This document shows positions 61,905 to 64,000 of a stretch of DNA of 64,000 nucleotides, piece after piece (position 1 is the stretch's first letter; every line of letters begins with the position of its first letter). The notes beneath the pieces are model-generated. The model was not told the origin of the DNA. It saw only the letters and a list, made by a program, of their open reading frames with translations, and searched no databases. Position numbers and translations under genes: made by a program. The stretch is from Parabacteroides sp. (lineage in GTDB: Bacteria > Bacteroidota > Bacteroidia > Bacteroidales > Tannerellaceae). Where the stretch lies: positions 157,476 to 221,475 of the forward strand of contig JAFUOJ010000014.1 of assembly GCA_017481945.1 (NCBI GenBank), read 5' to 3'.

Positions 61905-62660
61905 ATGAATGCAGAAGAATTCTATCAATTAATGGAAGATCCAGCTCGGTTGAGTGAGAAAACATTACCTCAATTGAAACAGATTGTAGATGAGTTTCCC
62001 TATTTTCAGGTGGCTCGAATGCTCTATTTGAAGAATCTCTCAGTTCTGAATGATGTACGTTTCAATGCAGAACTAAAAAAGATGGCGATCTGTATTTCTG
62101 ATCGTCGGAAGCTGTTTACATTGATAGAAGGTGAACATTATGGTTTACAGAATCAGTTAAAAGATAAATCTTTGACACAGGAGGACTCTTTCTCATTGAT
62201 TGACGCGTTCTTGGCAAAACAACCGGAAGAGGAATCGAAAACTGAAGCCTCTCTCTTGTTTCAATCTTCCGTTTCAACAGACTATATTCACTGGACTTTA
62301 ACTAAAGAAGAGAAACCTACAGAGGAAAAAGAAGAAGTCCGTTTGCAACATCATGATTTGATAGAGTCTTTTATTAAAAGTGAAGAGGAGCGGAGACCGG
62401 GTACAGGTTTAGATTTAGATGAAAACAGTTCGGAAGCTAATGCTCCTGAAAACATCATAGAATTAGAGGAAGGACAACATAGACCACTGGATGATTCTTA
62501 TTTTACAGAGACTTTGGCTCATATTTATGTTAAACAGAAAAGATATGAGAAAGCATTGCAAATAATTAAAAATTTAAACTTGAAATATCCAGAAAAAAAT
62601 GTTTACTTTGCAGACCAAATTAGATTTTTGGAAAAACTGATTATTAACACTAAAAAATAA
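61905..62660 (+). CDS. TPR-like protein of unknown function
   Basis: This 251-residue acidic protein is mostly helical. The N-terminus (EEFYQLMEDPARLSEKTLPQLKQIVDEFPYFQVARMLYLKNL) resembles a repeat that recurs next to lptE/secG in Bacteroidales. The C-terminal segment (LAHIYVKQKRYEKALQIIKNLNLKYPEKNVYFADQI) is a clear TPR. The middle (about 100-195) is Glu-rich. A TTG two codons inside the lptE end (61896) is also in frame; ATG 61905 is used. The role is unknown. Confidence 0.75.
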   Translation: MNAEEFYQLMEDPARLSEKTLPQLKQIVDEFPYFQVARMLYLKNLSVLNDVRFNAELKKMAICISDRRKLFTLIEGEHYGLQNQLKDKSLTQEDSFSLIDAFLAKQPEEESKTEASLLFQSSVSTDYIHWTLTKEEKPTEEKEEVRLQHHDLIESFIKSEEERRPGTGLDLDENSSEANAPENIIELEEGQHRPLDDSYFTETLAHIYVKQKRYEKALQIIKNLNLKYPEKNVYFADQIRFLEKLIINTKK

Positions 62661-62667
62661 AACTAAG

Positions 62668-63033
62668 ATGTACGTATTTATTTCTATCTTAATCCTGATC
62701 GCTGCTATTTTATTGATCTTGATTGTGATGATACAAAATTCAAAAGGTGGTGGTCTGGCTTCAGGATTCTCTTCATCTAACCAAATCATGGGGGTACGTA
62801 AAACCACTGATTTTCTTGAAAAGGCAACATGGACACTTGCAGGTACAGTGATTGTATTGAGTATCCTTATTACAGCATTCCTTCCGAGAGAACAACGTGC
62901 TACTCAATCAGAAATCAGAGAACAGGTAAACAATGCTGTTTCTATTGATCCGAGTACAGTGGCTCCTGATTTTGGAACAGCTCAGCAACCGGCTACAGCT
63001 CCTGTTGCAACAGAAGAAACTCCGGCTAATTAA
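62668..63033 (+). CDS. secG: Sec translocase subunit SecG
   Basis: SecG assists SecYE in Sec export. The 121-residue product has two membrane segments (about 1-22 and 53-72) separated by the motif GGGLASGFSSSNQIMGVRKTTDFLEKATW. A 45-residue soluble tail rich in Ala, Thr and Pro follows, which is typical of Bacteroidota. It is the last gene of the activator-lptE-TPR-secG run. Confidence 0.93.
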   Translation: MYVFISILILIAAILLILIVMIQNSKGGGLASGFSSSNQIMGVRKTTDFLEKATWTLAGTVIVLSILITAFLPREQRATQSEIREQVNNAVSIDPSTVAPDFGTAQQPATAPVATEETPAN

Positions 63034-63056
63034 TTAGAAACGATTTTCTGATATAG

Positions 63057-63091
63057 AGAGGCATTCTTGACGGAATGCCTCTTTTTTTTTA
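63057..63091 (+). terminator. Terminator of secG
   Basis: Perfect ten-base stem (agaggcattc with gaatgcctct) and nine or more T. It overlaps a promoter-like site for the next gene. Confidence 0.88.
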
Positions 63092-63097
63092 TCTTTG
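63066..63097 (+). promoter_or_regulatory. Candidate promoter of the DUF4491 gene
   Basis: CTTG (63066-63069), a 20-bp spacer and TATCTTTG (63090-63097) give a near-consensus Bacteroides promoter, 43 bp before the start. Confidence 0.5.
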
Positions 63098-63139
63098 TCT
63101 GACACAGGCAACTCAGTTTGTGTTTAAACCTAAATAGAT

Positions 63140-63454
63140 ATGGAGTTGATTAATTTTGATGGATTGTTGATAGGTATCGCAACCTTTTTGATTATTGGGG
63201 TGTTTCATCCCATCGTTGTAAAAGCAGAGTATTATTGGGGAACAAAATGTTGGTGGATTTTTCTTGTTTTAGGAGTTATAGGGACAGTTGCTTCTTTGTT
63301 AATTGAAAGTGTCTTTATTTCTGCTCTTTGTGGTGTTTTTGCTTTTTCTTCATTTTGGACCATAAAAGAGATTTTTGAGCAGGAAGAACGAGTGCTTAAG
63401 GGATGGTTCCCAAAGAATCCTAAACGAACCTATAAGGATAAGGTGAAGAAGTAA
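63140..63454 (+). CDS. DUF4491 membrane protein
   Basis: This 104-residue protein has three predicted membrane segments (about 8-27, 36-56, 58-77) and a basic C-terminus. Its signature FLIIGVFHPIVVKAEYYWGTKCWWIFLVLG belongs to DUF4491. No function is known. It is probably monocistronic: a promoter lies just upstream and a terminator directly follows. Confidence 0.82.
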   Translation: MELINFDGLLIGIATFLIIGVFHPIVVKAEYYWGTKCWWIFLVLGVIGTVASLLIESVFISALCGVFAFSSFWTIKEIFEQEERVLKGWFPKNPKRTYKDKVKK

Positions 63455-63461
63455 GAGTGAG

Positions 63462-63512
63462 AAACGATAAAAGGTAATATTTACTGATTAGAAATATTAC
63501 CTTTTGTCGTTT
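63462..63512. terminator. Long hairpin terminator after DUF4491
   Basis: A 21-base stem with one mismatch (63462-63482 with 63492-63512) and a nine-base loop, with T-rich sequence on the plus side (gtttttat). It may act on both strands because the LRR remnant converges. Confidence 0.8.
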
Positions 63513-63528
63513 TTATAAAGAGTGAATA

Positions 63529-63876
63529 TTATTCTCCTATGATGTTCGTGAATTTTTTCCAATGCTCTGCTGCTTTGTAGGCGTCTACGCTATTTGTAGG
63601 AACATAAAGCTTGCAAGAAGAAAATATATAACCAAAGAATGCTCCAAATTCTAATTGTGTGGGAGGAGTGGTCGCTTTACAGTAGATTTCAACTAATTTT
63701 TCAATCCAAAAAGCATTTGTCCCAATAGAAGTAATACTACTTGGTAAAGTGATATTGGTCAGATTCTCACAAGATGCGTATTTACAACCAGTTATTACTC
63801 AATATTTTGCGAGTAATAAGTCAGAAATATGGTCATAACCTTTAACGGTGCATTCTAAAAGGTGAAGATTTAACAT
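63529..63876 (-). pseudogene. Broken BspA-like leucine-rich-repeat gene (3' end plus short leader frame)
   Basis: The minus-strand frame from 63798 down to a TAA at 63529 encodes a BspA/LRR_5 C-terminus: LPSSITSIGTNAF, the IYCKATTPPTQ stretch, LYVPTNSVDAYKAAEHW and KFTNIIGE. Immediately upstream, in the same frame, a TGA (63799-63801) is preceded by a 25-codon frame from ATG 63876 (MLNLHLLECTVKGYDHISDL). The stop lies within a 9-bp inverted repeat (63792-63800/63811-63819). The repeats expected before the C-terminus are missing. Either a decayed fragment or an unusual leader-plus-remnant arrangement is possible. Confidence 0.6.
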
Positions 63877-63978
63877 TTTTATTGTTTCTTAACGCTCAAA
63901 GCGTATCAATAAAGGGTGTTTCTTCTCTTTTCAGTGCTCTTTGCAGTTTGATGTTTCCATCATTCCACGTTTCTGGCA

Positions 63979-63986
63979 CAAAGGTA
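63979..63986 (-). promoter_or_regulatory. -7 box upstream of the LRR remnant
   Basis: TACCTTTG on the minus strand fits TAnnTTTG and lies 103 bases before the ATG at 63876. The -33 position falls outside the window. The interval 63877-64000 shows no gene. Confidence 0.35.
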
Positions 63987-64000
63987 CGACAATTTCCAGG

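Overview
The window is a stretch of Bacteroidota chromosome, order Bacteroidales. It contains Mfa/Fim-type fimbriae, type IX secretion system (T9SS) parts (PorT, a PorE-like protein, a cargo-type C-terminal domain), serine palmitoyltransferase, an S46 dipeptidyl-peptidase, GldH and the DUF families typical of this group. Promoter-like sites follow the Bacteroides pattern TTTG-N19-TAnnTTTG. The gene set resembles Porphyromonas, Tannerella or Parabacteroides. The genus cannot be fixed from sequence alone. Sampled stretches have roughly 40% GC.

Layout. 1-7.9 kb: the end of purH, then the elongasome operon mreB-mreC-mreD-mrdA-rodA, converging on ricT-gldH. 8.2-20.2 kb: a six-gene fimbrial operon (DUF3575 barrel, DUF3868 protein, fimbrillin, two fimbrial lipoproteins, and a 1826-residue exported protein with a T9SS-like C-terminus), with a 14-T homopolymer in its presumed promoter. 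20.3-26 kb: sphingolipid genes (serine palmitoyltransferase and a divergent lipid kinase), trmN6 and lon. 26.0-26.6 kb: a 375-bp element with perfect 38-bp inverted ends. 26.6-32.5 kb: DUF5606, a lone GH3 glycosidase, then nusB-yajC-ybbR-coaE. 32.7-37.6 kb: a PUR-like DUF3276 protein, a 56-residue ferredoxin, porT, cdsA, ftsH and rsfS. 37.7-38.0 kb: two identical tRNA-Gln genes. 38-47.4 kb: a Na+/drug-type ABC exporter, dnaG, DPP11-type peptidase, CYTH, DUF2027-Smr and TerB-DnaJ proteins. 47.6-55.5 kb: queA, porE-like, a thioredoxin-fold lipoprotein, a candidate small RNA, a bifunctional nuclease, a CNT nucleoside transporter, rsmE and an acetyltransferase. 55.5-63.5 kb: guaA with a degenerate glutaminase domain, a four-gene lipid-headgroup cassette (cytidylyltransferase, SDR, CDP-alcohol phosphotransferase, acyltransferase), then a sigma-54 activator, lptE, a TPR protein, secG and DUF4491. 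The right end holds a broken BspA-like leucine-rich-repeat gene.

Themes. Most genes are envelope housekeeping: cell shape, lipid synthesis, LPS transport, Sec and type IX secretion, and fimbriae. The least explained feature is a set of intergenic blocks (about 1325-1396, 8080-8145, 42490-42672, 47444-47489, 54755-54863). Each is built from short self-complementary words arranged as nested or periodic hairpins, with no coding content. The most interesting functional proposals are the headgroup cassette, possibly for phosphoglycerol-type (sphingo)lipids, the poly-T promoter of the fimbrial operon, and the GMP synthetase without a glutaminase active site. All assignments come from reading the sequence and from family knowledge; no database search was run.
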